From positions 186,001 to 250,000 of the forward strand of contig NZ_SAIQ01000003.1 of assembly GCF_004118155.1 (NCBI RefSeq): a stretch of DNA of 64,000 bases. Reading direction: 5' to 3'. Shown one piece after another: positions 53,143 through 62,185 of this stretch (position 1 is the first letter of the stretch; every line of letters begins with the position of its first letter). The notes beneath the pieces are model-generated. The model worked only from the letters and a program-made list of their open reading frames with translations. It had not been told where the DNA came from and searched no databases. The position numbers and the translations under genes are program-made. This stretch comes from Edaphocola flava (GTDB taxonomy: Bacteria; Bacteroidota; Bacteroidia; Chitinophagales; Chitinophagaceae).

Positions 53143-53628
53143 TTAATGGCATTTAAAATGTTCGAATGGCTCTTTACAATCCAGGCAACGATACATTGAT
53201 TTACAACTCGTAGCTCCGAAGCGGCTGACCAATTCGGTATGTGCACTGCCGCAACGCGGACAGGCCACTTCATCTTCTTCGAACAGACCCAGGTCATCTT
53301 TTGAGCCGCGTACCGGTGGCACAATATTCAGGGCCAGCATTTTGGCACGACCGCTTTCCGTGATCCAGTCTGTAGTCCATGCCGGACTTAACTGCTGTTC
53401 GATATGCACATTCTTCACGCCTCTTCCCAGTAAGGTCATCCGTATTTGCATGGCAATAATATCCATAGCCGGACAACCGCTGTAGGTTGGTGTAATCATT
53501 ACCCTCACCGTGTCTTCATTGACCACCGTCACCTCCCTGAGTATGCCCATCTCGGCAATGCTCACCGTAGGGATCTCCGGGTCGGTCACTGTCTCCAGCC
53601 AGGACTCTATCTGCTCCTTAGACCACAT
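53143..53628 (-). CDS. paaD: PaaD-like phenylacetyl-CoA epoxidase accessory protein
   Basis: 161 residues. The N-terminal DUF59/MIP18-type domain (about 8-95; TDPEIPTVSIAEMGILREVTV, TPTYSGCPAMDII) is followed by a C-terminal zinc-ribbon-like part with CPRC (about 123-126) and CLDC (about 148-151), as in PaaD. PaaD is thought to help iron-sulphur or iron assembly in the PaaABCE epoxidase. Here it lies between an rRNA methyltransferase gene (1-nt gap) and paaY (16-nt gap). Confidence 0.88.
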   Translation of the reverse strand: MWSKEQIESWLETVTDPEIPTVSIAEMGILREVTVVNEDTVRVMITPTYSGCPAMDIIAMQIRMTLLGRGVKNVHIEQQLSPAWTTDWITESGRAKMLALNIVPPVRGSKDDLGLFEEDEVACPRCGSAHTELVSRFGATSCKSMYRCLDCKEPFEHFKCH

Positions 53629-53629
53629 A

Positions 53630-54799
53630 TTAGTTTACTTCTACAATTAAAAATTTCAGGTACTGCGTATTCGGCACGTTCCATACAATCGGGTGATCGG
53701 CCGCCTGGGTTTGCCAGGTTACTTGTCTGATCTGCTTTTTGGCATCTTTAGCCGCAGCCTCGATTGTTTTCAGGAACATATCCGGTGGCACCAGGTTGGT
53801 ACAGGATGCCGTTACCAGGAATCCACCAGGCTTCAGCAGTTTCATACCGCGCAGGTTGATTTCTTTATAACCGGTAACCGCTTTCTGAATATTGGCGCGG
53901 CTTTTGGTAAAGGCCGGAGGGTCCAGCATCACCGTATCAAAACGTCTGCCTTCTTTTACCCATTTCTTCAGTACATCAAATGCATTTACACATTCAAATG
54001 AACAGATATCACTAAAGCCGTTCAGTTCGGCATTACGTCTTGCCGTATCAATGGCTTTGTCCGAAATGTCCAGTCCCAGTACACTTTTAGCACCATAACG
54101 AGCTGCATGGTTGGCAAAGGTGCCAGTATAACAGAACGCCTCTAAAACGTCTGCATCTTTCACCACAGGAGCAATCGCACGGCGGTTATCCTGCTGATCG
54201 AGGAAGTAGCCGGTTTTTTGTCCGTTTACGATATCAACGTGAAACTTAAGTCCGTTTTCATTGATGATGATATTGGTATCAAACGGATCGCTCAGGAAGC
54301 CTTTTACCTGCTCCATGCCCTCCAGTTCGCGTACCGGCACATCATTTCTTTCATAAATACCTTTTGGCTTGAAAATAGTATTCAAAGCCTTTACAATAGC
54401 ACCTTTCCAGCGTTCGATACCCAGAGACATCGTCTGGATCACGAAATAATCATTGAACTTATCAATGATCAGCGCCGGTAAATCATCTGCCTCACCGAAG
54501 ATCAGGCGGCAATTTTCAATATATCCCAGTCGCTGGCGGTAAGCCCAGGCCTTTTGTATTTTATGTAAAAAGAATTCGTCATTGATCTCTTCCTGCTTGC
54601 GGGTAAGCAGGCGCACTTTGATCTGCGACAAAGGATTGATATATCCTTTACCTACAAAAGAACCATTAGAAGAAAATACATCAACAATATCTCCCGATTC
54701 ATAAGCACCTACTTCGTCTCCAATCTCATTGTTAAAAATCCAGGGGTGTCCGTCTGCAATTCTGCTGCTGATCTTTTTGTTTAGAAAAATTTTGGCCAT
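53630..54799 (-). CDS. rlmI-like: RlmI-like class I SAM-dependent 23S rRNA methyltransferase
   Basis: 389 residues. An N-terminal PUA RNA-binding domain (about 1-75; ISSRIADGHPWIFNNEI) precedes a central domain and the SAM-binding fold with VLEAFCYTGTFANHAARYGAKSVLGLDISDKA (about 215-250). The catalytic motif is VMLDPPAFTK, then ASCTNLVP. The DQQDNR element before the SAM site is typical of RlmI/YccW. It methylates a cytosine at C5 in 23S rRNA. First gene of a minus-strand operon with paaD and paaY. Confidence 0.9.
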   Translation of the reverse strand: MAKIFLNKKISSRIADGHPWIFNNEIGDEVGAYESGDIVDVFSSNGSFVGKGYINPLSQIKVRLLTRKQEEINDEFFLHKIQKAWAYRQRLGYIENCRLIFGEADDLPALIIDKFNDYFVIQTMSLGIERWKGAIVKALNTIFKPKGIYERNDVPVRELEGMEQVKGFLSDPFDTNIIINENGLKFHVDIVNGQKTGYFLDQQDNRRAIAPVVKDADVLEAFCYTGTFANHAARYGAKSVLGLDISDKAIDTARRNAELNGFSDICSFECVNAFDVLKKWVKEGRRFDTVMLDPPAFTKSRANIQKAVTGYKEINLRGMKLLKPGGFLVTASCTNLVPPDMFLKTIEAAAKDAKKQIRQVTWQTQAADHPIVWNVPNTQYLKFLIVEVN

Positions 54800-54869
54800 A
54801 GCGCAAAATTACGTGAAATAAGCGAGTTATCTAAGGTTATAGGCCATATGCAGATTGTTAATTAGCAGA

Positions 54870-55574
54870 TTAGTTAAGATTCAGTCCAAAGGCCAGACCA
54901 TACCATATTTTGTTCTGGTACATCCAGTCTTTACGGTTGCGGTCCAGCAGGTAATCATAACCGGCAGAAATGCCGACTGTAAAACGGTTGACGGCAATAA
55001 TACCGGCAATACCCCTGGACCATACAATGCCATCATAATCGGGCATGGCCGGATTGGCAGTTGTATAGGTATTGATGGCTGTATTGCCCGCTCCGGTAAA
55101 TAACCCGACAGAAAACCCAAAGTGATTAATGTTGCGCTGAGCCTTTCCCAGGGGGCTTTTCTCGTAATTGACCCGATACAGATCGGTGCGATAACCCAGG
55201 TACAATGCACCGTTCAAATTGGTATTCAGTTGTGGCGCCATTCCCTTGCGCGCCGGACGGTATTTTAAAGGAATCGTCAGTACATCGGCATCAAAAGTAT
55301 GCCTGCTGAAGGTGGTAAGCATCGGTGTATTATCCTGCAATACCATTGGGAATATAAGCGGAGCAAGGCTGGTGTCTGCGAGGTGTGTATTTGCTACCGT
55401 TTTATGGACCCGCAGATCATCATCCGCTATATCCACATAGACCTTGCTATGGGAGGAATCGGTATGCTGTATGTAAAATGCATCTGTAAATTCTGTTTTG
55501 GAAGACTTCTTTAATAACGCGCAGCTTCCTGAACAGAAAGTAATGATCAGTATTAAAAATAGATTCGTTTTCAT
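54870..55574 (-). CDS. Predicted lipoprotein or exported protein of unknown function
   Basis: 234 residues. The N-terminal signal MKTNLFLILIITFCSGSC ends in a lipobox-like GSC (Cys near 18), suggesting an outer-membrane lipoprotein. The C-terminal half has strand patterns with Gly and aromatic residues (NGALYLGYRTDLYRVNY, INHFGFSVGLFTGAGNTAIN, RFTVGISAGYDYLLDR, WYGLAFGLNLN), like a small barrel. No family was recognised. Confidence 0.65.
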   Translation of the reverse strand: MKTNLFLILIITFCSGSCALLKKSSKTEFTDAFYIQHTDSSHSKVYVDIADDDLRVHKTVANTHLADTSLAPLIFPMVLQDNTPMLTTFSRHTFDADVLTIPLKYRPARKGMAPQLNTNLNGALYLGYRTDLYRVNYEKSPLGKAQRNINHFGFSVGLFTGAGNTAINTYTTANPAMPDYDGIVWSRGIAGIIAVNRFTVGISAGYDYLLDRNRKDWMYQNKIWYGLAFGLNLN

Positions 55575-55623
55575 ATGTATATACTCTTTTATCTGTATTG
55601 ATAGTTCAGCACGCCGGCAAAGA

Positions 55624-55658
55624 TAAGGGCTCTGCCGGCATCGCCGGCAGAGCCCTTA
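55624..55658 (-). terminator. 16-bp perfect hairpin terminator
   Basis: The arms taagggctctgccggc (55624-55639) and gccggcagagccctta (55643-55658) pair perfectly with an atc loop. It lies 19 nt past the stop of the thioredoxin-like gene at 55678. Confidence 0.85.
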
Positions 55659-55677
55659 ATAAAGAAAGATTAATATA

Positions 55678-57060
55678 TTATAATTTACCGGCCTTCATAT
55701 TATTCAGTACTTCTTCCATCTCTTCCAGACCGTCTGTTACTTCAGCAGCTTTCAGTAATTCGATGGCGGCAGTTTCCTGTTTAATCGCCTCTTCTTTCTC
55801 TCCGTTGGCAAATAAAAGGTGTGCATAGGTATCCATACACGCAGCACGCATAGAAGGATTAGCGCTACCAATCAATTCAACTGATCTTTTGCTCCATTGC
55901 AATGCTGTTTTATATTGCGCCTGATCTTTACCTTCGTAAATGCCCCAGGCCAGTTCATTCAGATCATTGGCCGCATTGAAAGAAACCATATTATTGATCA
56001 TCGGGTTTTGCTCCAGTACGCGTGCAATCTGCGCCTGTTGCTGTTCTGCAGGTACATTAGCCGCGATCATCTGGTTCTTCATAGAAGCAATAGTCTCTCC
56101 TTTCTTCACCTCATCATCATTGGCATATGCTTCTGCAGTTCTGCTGCTCAGGAATTGCCCTTTCTCCATCTGGAACTTCTGCATCGCTGCCTTATCTCCT
56201 TTCGCTCTGTAGAAATATTCGCGATAGAACATCATATCGGCATCCGGAGTTTTACTGCGGCGCTCTACAATAGGACGCACGGTAACATCGAAGCGGGCAA
56301 TGGCACCTTCCTTACCTAACTTTTCTGCCGTAGGTACCAGCAAGGTATTGGTAAAGTTGTTGAAGAAATCAGGCACTTCTTTTGATTTCAGTGCATTGAT
56401 CTTATCTTTATGATCAGACAGTAATGCATAAGCCTTATTATCTATCGTTTGAATGTTGTCTGCCAGGTAAACCAGGTCTTTATCAGCCGGGTTTTTAGCA
56501 TTAACATATTTGGTTACATATTTATCCAGGGCGGCATCATTTTCTTTACCCAGGCGTTTCGCTTTCTGCAGGTACTGCGTCAGAAAGTCTTTTGTCTCAG
56601 AACCTTTTTTAAAGCTTACAGCATACCAGTCCCAGTTGTGCGGATCTTTATTTTCCTCAATAGCCACATCAGCATTATGCAGGAATCCGTCCAGATCACT
56701 AATGCCCATACTGGTATAGACTACAGAACCATCAGGCTTCAGGTACAGGCTGGTTGGGTAGCCACTCACATTATACTTCTGTGCAACCTGTATACCCTCT
56801 CCTTTTTCCGCATCTATCTTATAATTGACAAAAGCAGTATTGTATTTATCTCCGGCTTCTTTGGTCGGGAAAAATTCCTTTGCCATTTGCTTACATGGCC
56901 CACACCAGGTCGTGTAGATGTCTACAAAAACAATCTTATTTTCTTTCTTAGCTTTAGCCAAAGCTTCTGTAAAAGTACCTTCTTCAAATTTGATACCCTG
57001 TGCCCAAAGCATAAACGGGCTGACTGCTGCCAGAAGCAGGCTGAATACGGTTTTTTTCAT
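55678..57060 (-). CDS. Exported thioredoxin-fold protein with long helical C-terminal domain
   Basis: 460 residues from the ATG at 57060, which starts the signal peptide (MKKTVFSLLLAAVSPFMLWA). The in-frame start at 57096 adds 12 residues before it. The thioredoxin domain is about 25-150, with catalytic WCGPC (C53, C56), VSGYPTS (cis-Pro) and YLKPDG. The remaining about 300 residues are charged and helical (KAKRLGKENDAALDKYVTKYVNA, AKEKLGKEGAIARF-like region), perhaps TPR-like, with no named family. Periplasmic thiol-disulphide exchange is expected. It lies 51 nt downstream of the ClC gene on the same strand. Confidence 0.82.
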   Translation of the reverse strand: MKKTVFSLLLAAVSPFMLWAQGIKFEEGTFTEALAKAKKENKIVFVDIYTTWCGPCKQMAKEFFPTKEAGDKYNTAFVNYKIDAEKGEGIQVAQKYNVSGYPTSLYLKPDGSVVYTSMGISDLDGFLHNADVAIEENKDPHNWDWYAVSFKKGSETKDFLTQYLQKAKRLGKENDAALDKYVTKYVNAKNPADKDLVYLADNIQTIDNKAYALLSDHKDKINALKSKEVPDFFNNFTNTLLVPTAEKLGKEGAIARFDVTVRPIVERRSKTPDADMMFYREYFYRAKGDKAAMQKFQMEKGQFLSSRTAEAYANDDEVKKGETIASMKNQMIAANVPAEQQQAQIARVLEQNPMINNMVSFNAANDLNELAWGIYEGKDQAQYKTALQWSKRSVELIGSANPSMRAACMDTYAHLLFANGEKEEAIKQETAAIELLKAAEVTDGLEEMEEVLNNMKAGKL

Positions 57061-57111
57061 GCGATTCAATGTTGTATATGTGATTGTGGTATACACACAA
57101 TATTACGGAAT

Positions 57112-58512
57112 TTAAACCATTTCAGCAGGCTTAACTTCTTTCAGGTACATCGCTTTTAAACGGTCGTAGAATGGATGTTTGTCGGCAAAGCTGGCGATCA
57201 CATTGGCAATGATTGCGCCCAGCAAAAGGAAAAAGATCACACTGTGCCGGTCCGTCATTTCAAAAATGATAATAGCTGAGGTAAACGGAGCCCTTGTCAC
57301 CCCGGTCAGGAATGCAGTCATACCGATCAGGATCAGCAGGTTGGCCTCTGGTCCCGTAAAGTGCATCCATTCTGCGAGAAAGGCCCCTATGGAGGCTCCT
57401 GAGCTGAGTGATGGTGCAAATACACCTCCCGCGCCGCCAAAACTGAATGATGCAATAAGACCATTCATCCGCACAAAGGGAGTATACCATTCTACGGACT
57501 TGCTGCTCGTAAATAAAGTACGTTCCATTAATTCCTTACCGGAACCCATCGCTTCTGTGCCCAGAAAGAATATAAAAGTGGCTACAAAAAGACCACAAAA
57601 AACAACTATTGCGACCTGTTGCCAGGTACGGGTAAACCGTCTGAACAACTGCATCACTTTGAGCAGGAGTACACACATCTTGCTGCCGAAAAATCCGGCA
57701 ACAATAGCCGTAATGATTACTCCGGCTGTCAGCAACCATTCACTGCTATCCAGCTTTGGGTAACCCAGGTACAGATAAGATCCGCCCAGTCCCTGCGCTG
57801 TTAATCCCGCTACAATAACGGCAATAAACAGGGGTGATTTATAATGTTTGACGTGGAATTTGGAAAGCTCTTCTATAGCAAAAATAATACCGCCTAATGG
57901 AGTATTAAAGGCCGCTGCGAGGCCAGATGCTGCACCGGCAATAAGGATATTGCTTTGAGATATGGGAGGCCACCATTTGGGAAGCCATTTGTGTACCTGG
58001 TAAAAAATAGAACTGGCAATCTGTATCGTAGGGCCTTCGCGACCGGCTATTCCTCCGCCGACTACTTTAACAGCACTGGATAGGATCTTTACAATGATGA
58101 TGCGCAGGCTCAGAAAACGGTGAATAAGTTTTCGTTCCTGTGGTTTACGCAGTTCGACAGCAGCCATTACCTGTGGTATACCACTACCCTTGGCATAAGG
58201 TGCAAAACGGCGCACCAGCCACCAGGAGAGTAAAAAGCATAAGGGCGTAACCGCGAAAATCAGGTATTTATTCAGCCGGAACAGGTAGCCCGATAACTCT
58301 TCGGAATAGCTGAATACTTTACTGTACAGCACGGCAACAATACCGGTTGCCAGAGAGGCTACCAGGAATGGAATAAACTGGAGCAGCTGCGTTTTAAGGC
58401 GTGTATTGGTTTCTGTTGTGCGATCGTATAAATCTTTAAGATAGCTCCTTGTGTACGCCACAGCAGCATTATTCTTTAGTCGGATGATTGTTCTTAAATG
58501 TTTTATGTTCAA
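57112..58512 (-). CDS. clcA-like: ClC-family chloride channel/proton antiporter
   Basis: 466 residues with about ten or more hydrophobic segments. ClC selectivity motifs: GSGIPQ (109-114), GREGP (157-161, gating Glu E159) and GGVFAPSLSSGAS. FNTPLGGIIFAIEEL lies in the central repeat. The external Glu in GREGP is the residue that makes most bacterial members Cl-/H+ antiporters. No CBS domains. The protein is in the inner membrane and would help in acid resistance or charge balance. It is upstream of the thioredoxin-like gene. Confidence 0.93.
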   Translation of the reverse strand: MNIKHLRTIIRLKNNAAVAYTRSYLKDLYDRTTETNTRLKTQLLQFIPFLVASLATGIVAVLYSKVFSYSEELSGYLFRLNKYLIFAVTPLCFLLSWWLVRRFAPYAKGSGIPQVMAAVELRKPQERKLIHRFLSLRIIIVKILSSAVKVVGGGIAGREGPTIQIASSIFYQVHKWLPKWWPPISQSNILIAGAASGLAAAFNTPLGGIIFAIEELSKFHVKHYKSPLFIAVIVAGLTAQGLGGSYLYLGYPKLDSSEWLLTAGVIITAIVAGFFGSKMCVLLLKVMQLFRRFTRTWQQVAIVVFCGLFVATFIFFLGTEAMGSGKELMERTLFTSSKSVEWYTPFVRMNGLIASFSFGGAGGVFAPSLSSGASIGAFLAEWMHFTGPEANLLILIGMTAFLTGVTRAPFTSAIIIFEMTDRHSVIFFLLLGAIIANVIASFADKHPFYDRLKAMYLKEVKPAEMV

Positions 58513-58555
58513 AACAAGCAGCGTTTTCTTTAAAGATTAGAAAGTATATGAAATA

Positions 58556-58582
58556 ATAAATGCCCGAAACCGGGCACTTATT
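58556..58582 (-). terminator. Terminator of the cysteine desulfurase gene
   Basis: The core hairpin tgcccg/cgggca (58561-58576, aaac loop) has AT-rich flanks aataaa/tttatt that extend the stem imperfectly. It lies 9-10 nt past the minus-strand stop at 58592. Confidence 0.7.
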
Positions 58583-58591
58583 TATTTATGA

Positions 58592-59719
58592 TTAAAGTAT
58601 TTCTTTTAATTTCTCGATAACCGTATCAATCTCTGCTGTGGTATTGTGTTTGCAGAAAGAGAATCTCACCGGTACCCTGTCGCTGCCCGGATCAATGCAG
58701 TTGATCACATGGCTGCCCACACTGGCCCCGCTGGAGCAGGCGCTGCCGCCGGATACACAGATGCCGGCCATATCCAGGCTCATCAGTAACATTTCTGACT
58801 TTTCTGTTTTAGGGAAAGATGCATTCAGTACTGTGTAGAGAGACTGCCCGTCCCAGTCACCATTGAAAGATACATCGCCAAGCTGCTGCTGCAATTGCTC
58901 TGCCATATATCTCTTCAGGCTGCGGATATAAGTAGAATCCTGTTCATAGGTTTCTGTAGCCATTTGTAATGCTTTGGCAAAACCTACAATACCGTAAAGG
59001 TTCTCGGTACCGGCACGCATATTACGCTCCTGACCACCACCGTTGATCATTGGTTTGATGCTTACTTCATCACTTATATACAGGATACCTACACCTTTCG
59101 GTCCATGGAATTTATGTCCCGCGCCGGTAGCAAAGTGTACATTGATCTGTGACAGATCTATCGGGTAGTGACCTACTGTTTGCACAGTATCGCAGTGGAA
59201 TACGGCATCATGTTCTTTACAGATCTCCCCTACTTCCTGTATAGGCAGTAAGTTACCGATCTCGTTATTGGCATGCATCAGGGTCACCAATGTTTTGCCA
59301 TCGGTATGTGACGCTAATAAATTACGTAAAGAATCCAGGTCTACATGTCCGGTCGGAAGAATGGTTACATAAGACACTTTAATACCCTGATGTTCCCAGT
59401 ATTCTGCACAGTGCAGTGTAGCGTGGTGCTCAATCGGCGATGTGATGATGTGGTTACAGCCCAGATCACGGATGGCTGCACGGATGGCCGTGTTGCTGCT
59501 CTCTGTACCTCCTGAAGTGAAAAATATATTACCTGGTTTGGTATGTAGTATTTTAGCAACGGTTTTTCTGGCCGATTCAATGCCCATTTTACTCTCTCGC
59601 CCGTATGAATAGATAGAACTAGGGTTACCGAACTTCTCCGTAAGAAAAGGGAGCATTTCTTCTAATACTTTGGGATCCAGCGCAGTAGTAGCTGCGTTGT
59701 CGAAATAAATACGTTGCAT
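58592..59719 (-). CDS. iscS-like: Cysteine desulfurase (IscS/NifS class V aminotransferase)
   Basis: 375 residues from the ATG at 59719 (MQRIYFDNAATTALD). The in-frame ATG at 59755 adds 12 residues and is less likely. The PLP lysine is in GAGHKFHGPKG (K203). The catalytic Cys in GSACSSG is C328, the IscS/NifS-type motif with the Cys on a short loop. HHATLH and FHCDTVQTVG are the usual cofactor contacts. It removes sulphur from L-cysteine for Fe-S clusters and tRNA thiolation. A TAACTTTG box (-7-like) lies on the minus strand at 59744-59737, 18 nt before the start. Confidence 0.93.
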   Translation of the reverse strand: MQRIYFDNAATTALDPKVLEEMLPFLTEKFGNPSSIYSYGRESKMGIESARKTVAKILHTKPGNIFFTSGGTESSNTAIRAAIRDLGCNHIITSPIEHHATLHCAEYWEHQGIKVSYVTILPTGHVDLDSLRNLLASHTDGKTLVTLMHANNEIGNLLPIQEVGEICKEHDAVFHCDTVQTVGHYPIDLSQINVHFATGAGHKFHGPKGVGILYISDEVSIKPMINGGGQERNMRAGTENLYGIVGFAKALQMATETYEQDSTYIRSLKRYMAEQLQQQLGDVSFNGDWDGQSLYTVLNASFPKTEKSEMLLMSLDMAGICVSGGSACSSGASVGSHVINCIDPGSDRVPVRFSFCKHNTTAEIDTVIEKLKEIL

Positions 59720-59792
59720 AATTAAAAAATAATGGTCAAAGTTACAAAAAAGCACTTATTTCCCATAGTCTTTTCTACGCTTTGATAATTTT

Positions 59793-60731
59793 TTAAGAAG
59801 TCTTGATAAACTGCAGGTTTCGCTGTACCCCTTTCCATTTGGAACGCTTGATCGGGGAATGCCTGAGCAGCACCTTAAAAAAGTCTTCGTCCAGCTGTTC
59901 CCAGTCGCCTGTGGTGAAATTGAGAATTTCTGGTATAGGAGTAAAACGTTCTTCTGTATTGGGACTGGAAAAACGGTTCCAGGGGCATACATCCTGGCAT
60001 ACATCACAACCAAACATCCAGTTCTGGAATGTACCCGCCAGTTCGTTCGGGATCAGTTCATCCTTCAGCTCAATAGTGAGGTATGATATACATTTATTGG
60101 CATCGATCACAGAAGGAGATACAATAGCCTGCGTAGGGCATGCATCCAGGCAACGGGTACAGGTACCGCAGAAATCCTTTGCATACGGATCGTCATAATC
60201 CAGCTCCAGATCCACAATCAGCGTAGCCAGGAAGTAAAAAGAACCGGAAGATTTGGTAATGAGGTTTGCATTTTTGCCGATCCAGCCAAGCCCGCTCTTT
60301 TGGGCCCAGCGACGCTCTAGTACCGGGGCACTGTCTACAAATCCCCTACCCTCTACCTCACCCACCTGTTCCCGTAATCCGGCCAGGAAGGCATGTAATT
60401 TAGCCCTGATCACCTCATGATAATCCTCTCCGAAAGCATACTTGGCTATTTTGGGTGCATCTGCAGCCTGTTGCGCTTCAGGATAGTAATTCATCATCAG
60501 CGTGATAACAGATCGGGCACCGGGAACCAATAGTTTTGGATTGGTCCGCAGATCAAAATTGCGCTCCATATAACTCATCCCTGCATGATAGCCCTTGTTC
60601 AGCCAGGCTTCCAGCCTGCGGGCATCCTCATCCAGATGCTGTGCCTGCGCAATGCCACAGTAATCAAATCCCAGCTGTTTGCTGAGTTGTTTTACCGTTC
60701 GGGTATATTCACTGATGGTCGTCGCCTGCAT
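59793..60731 (-). CDS. queG: Epoxyqueuosine reductase QueG
   Basis: 312 residues, slightly shorter than Escherichia QueG. The N-terminal cobalamin-type domain has LGFDYCGIAQAQ and YAFGEDYH. Two ferredoxin-like 4Fe-4S sites follow: CGTCTRCLDACP and CDVCQDVCPWNRF. It reduces epoxyqueuosine to queuosine at position 34 of tRNA. The minus-strand sequence TATTTTTG (60747-60740), 9 nt upstream of the start, matches the TAnnTTTG box. The gene is divergent from the MFS transporter gene. Confidence 0.94.
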   Translation of the reverse strand: MQATTISEYTRTVKQLSKQLGFDYCGIAQAQHLDEDARRLEAWLNKGYHAGMSYMERNFDLRTNPKLLVPGARSVITLMMNYYPEAQQAADAPKIAKYAFGEDYHEVIRAKLHAFLAGLREQVGEVEGRGFVDSAPVLERRWAQKSGLGWIGKNANLITKSSGSFYFLATLIVDLELDYDDPYAKDFCGTCTRCLDACPTQAIVSPSVIDANKCISYLTIELKDELIPNELAGTFQNWMFGCDVCQDVCPWNRFSSPNTEERFTPIPEILNFTTGDWEQLDEDFFKVLLRHSPIKRSKWKGVQRNLQFIKTS

Positions 60732-60785
60732 ATCTCCTGCAAAAATAACCAGAGATTGTCAATATACCCTAATTAACAAAAATGA

Positions 60786-60817
60786 TTGATGCTCAATCTG
60801 CCAAATCTGTACCTTTG
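60786..60817 (+). promoter_or_regulatory. Bacteroidota-type promoter of the MFS transporter gene
   Basis: TTG (60786-60788), then a spacer of 21 nt, then TACCTTTG (60810-60817) match the -33 TTG and -7 TAnnTTTG consensus with normal spacing. Transcription should begin about 7 nt later, near 60824, which places the candidate GTG at 60817 upstream of the transcript. Confidence 0.7.
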
Positions 60818-60840
60818 TGTCTTTTTCTAAATTATTTCCT

Positions 60841-62121
60841 GTGAGCTTTGCACGAACCTTTTTGGCGAAGAATGAGTCGCTGAAGAACAAAGAGTTCCTC
60901 TACTACCTGGTCATCCGTTTCGGGCTGATCTTTGCCCTGAGCCTGCAGTTTACCGTTATTACCTATTGGATTTACAAGATTACCGGGCATAGTAAAGTAG
61001 CCCTGGCGATGGTGGGCCTTGCAGAGGTAATCCCGGTAATAGGCAGCTCTTTTTTTGCTGGCTACCTTGTTGACCTCCGGGAGAAGCGAAAGCTGATGAT
61101 CCAGATCATTACAGCCTATATCTTCCTCGGTGCGGGGCTTTTATACCTTTCCACGCCTGTTGCGGCGGAGCACCTGACGCATGATCTTCGCATAGTCCTT
61201 ATATACCTGGTGATCTTCCTGGGCGGTATTATCCGTGCATTTCTGGGGCCTACTTCTTTTTCGCTGGTCAGTCTGCTGATTCCCAAAAACCAGTACCCTA
61301 ACGGGGTGAGCTGGGCCAGTATGGCCTGGCAATTAGGGGCCGTGCTGGGGCCGCTCATATCTGGAGCAATCATTGCCTTATCAGGACCCATAACCGGTAT
61401 GACTACCGTGGTGGTCATAGAACTATTACTGCTCTTACCGGCCATAGGCATCAAACCCAAACCTATCCTGCAGAAAGAGCGGGAGCCAGTACTGAAAAGC
61501 ATCGGCGAAGGGTTACGTTTCGTATTCAAAACACCGACCTTATTAGGCGCACAATTGCTGGATATGTTTTCTGTATTATTCGGAGGCGCTATTGCCCTGC
61601 TACCAGCTATTCAGCAGGAACTATTTCCGGCAGATGGCAGCTTTTTCAGCGGACCGACGGCCTTTGGTGTATTGCGCTCTGCGACCGGTATAGGCTCGCT
61701 GTTGACGCTGGGTATACTTGCTTTCCTTCCCTTAAAAACCAATCCCGGCAAAAAGCTTTTTGCCTGCGTAGCGGGCTTCGGGCTCTGTATTATAGGCTTT
61801 GGCTTGTCTACCAATTTCTTTCTTTCCTTCTTCTGCATCCTGCTTTCGGGTATGTTTGACGGGGTAAGTGTGGTGATCAGAAGCACCATCCTGCAGCTGG
61901 TTACACCGGACGAAATGCGTGGACGGGTGGCCTCGGTAAACAGCATGTTTATCAGTTCCTCCAATGAGCTGGGCGATTTTGAAAGCGGGATGATGGCCAG
62001 CTGGCTGGGTACGGTACCGGCTATTGTAACTGGCGGTTGTATTACCTTACTGATTGTAGCCATAACCTATTTCAGAACACCACAGCTACGTAACTTCAAG
62101 TTCGAAGAACATCACGAATAG
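60841..62121 (+). CDS. Major facilitator superfamily transporter
   Basis: 426 residues from the GTG at 60841. A GTG at 60817 in the same frame lies within the promoter box and would precede the transcript. About twelve hydrophobic segments are visible (for example YLVIRFGLIFALSLQFTVITYWI and ALAMVGLAEVIPVIGSSFFAGYLVDLREKRKL). VDLREKRK fits the cytoplasmic loop 2-3 motif A region (D-x-x-x-R-K/R). The later RGRVASVNSM matches the loop after helix 10 of the EntS/MFS_3 exporter group. Inner membrane; the substrate is unknown but EntS-like members export siderophores or drugs. Confidence 0.87.
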   Translation: MSFARTFLAKNESLKNKEFLYYLVIRFGLIFALSLQFTVITYWIYKITGHSKVALAMVGLAEVIPVIGSSFFAGYLVDLREKRKLMIQIITAYIFLGAGLLYLSTPVAAEHLTHDLRIVLIYLVIFLGGIIRAFLGPTSFSLVSLLIPKNQYPNGVSWASMAWQLGAVLGPLISGAIIALSGPITGMTTVVVIELLLLLPAIGIKPKPILQKEREPVLKSIGEGLRFVFKTPTLLGAQLLDMFSVLFGGAIALLPAIQQELFPADGSFFSGPTAFGVLRSATGIGSLLTLGILAFLPLKTNPGKKLFACVAGFGLCIIGFGLSTNFFLSFFCILLSGMFDGVSVVIRSTILQLVTPDEMRGRVASVNSMFISSSNELGDFESGMMASWLGTVPAIVTGGCITLLIVAITYFRTPQLRNFKFEEHHE

Positions 62122-62153
62122 TGCAGCCTTCAGATACTTAAACGATATTAAAC

Positions 62154-62185
62154 AAAACGGGAGCGATATTTATCGCTCCCGTTTT
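62154..62185. terminator. Bidirectional terminator overlapping the end of a coding sequence
   Basis: The arms aaaacgggagcgat (62154-62167) and atcgctcccgtttt (62172-62185) pair perfectly with an attt loop, with A/T runs outside. It lies 32 nt after the MFS stop, and its right arm codes for the last residues (KRER) of the minus-strand STN gene. Confidence 0.88.

Noticed and set aside
59756-60013. 85-residue minus-strand ORF downstream of QueG
   Set aside because: Mostly overlaps queG in another frame and has no coding features.
60817-60840. GTG start for the MFS transporter
   Set aside because: Overlaps the last base of the TAnnTTTG box, so it would precede the transcript start.
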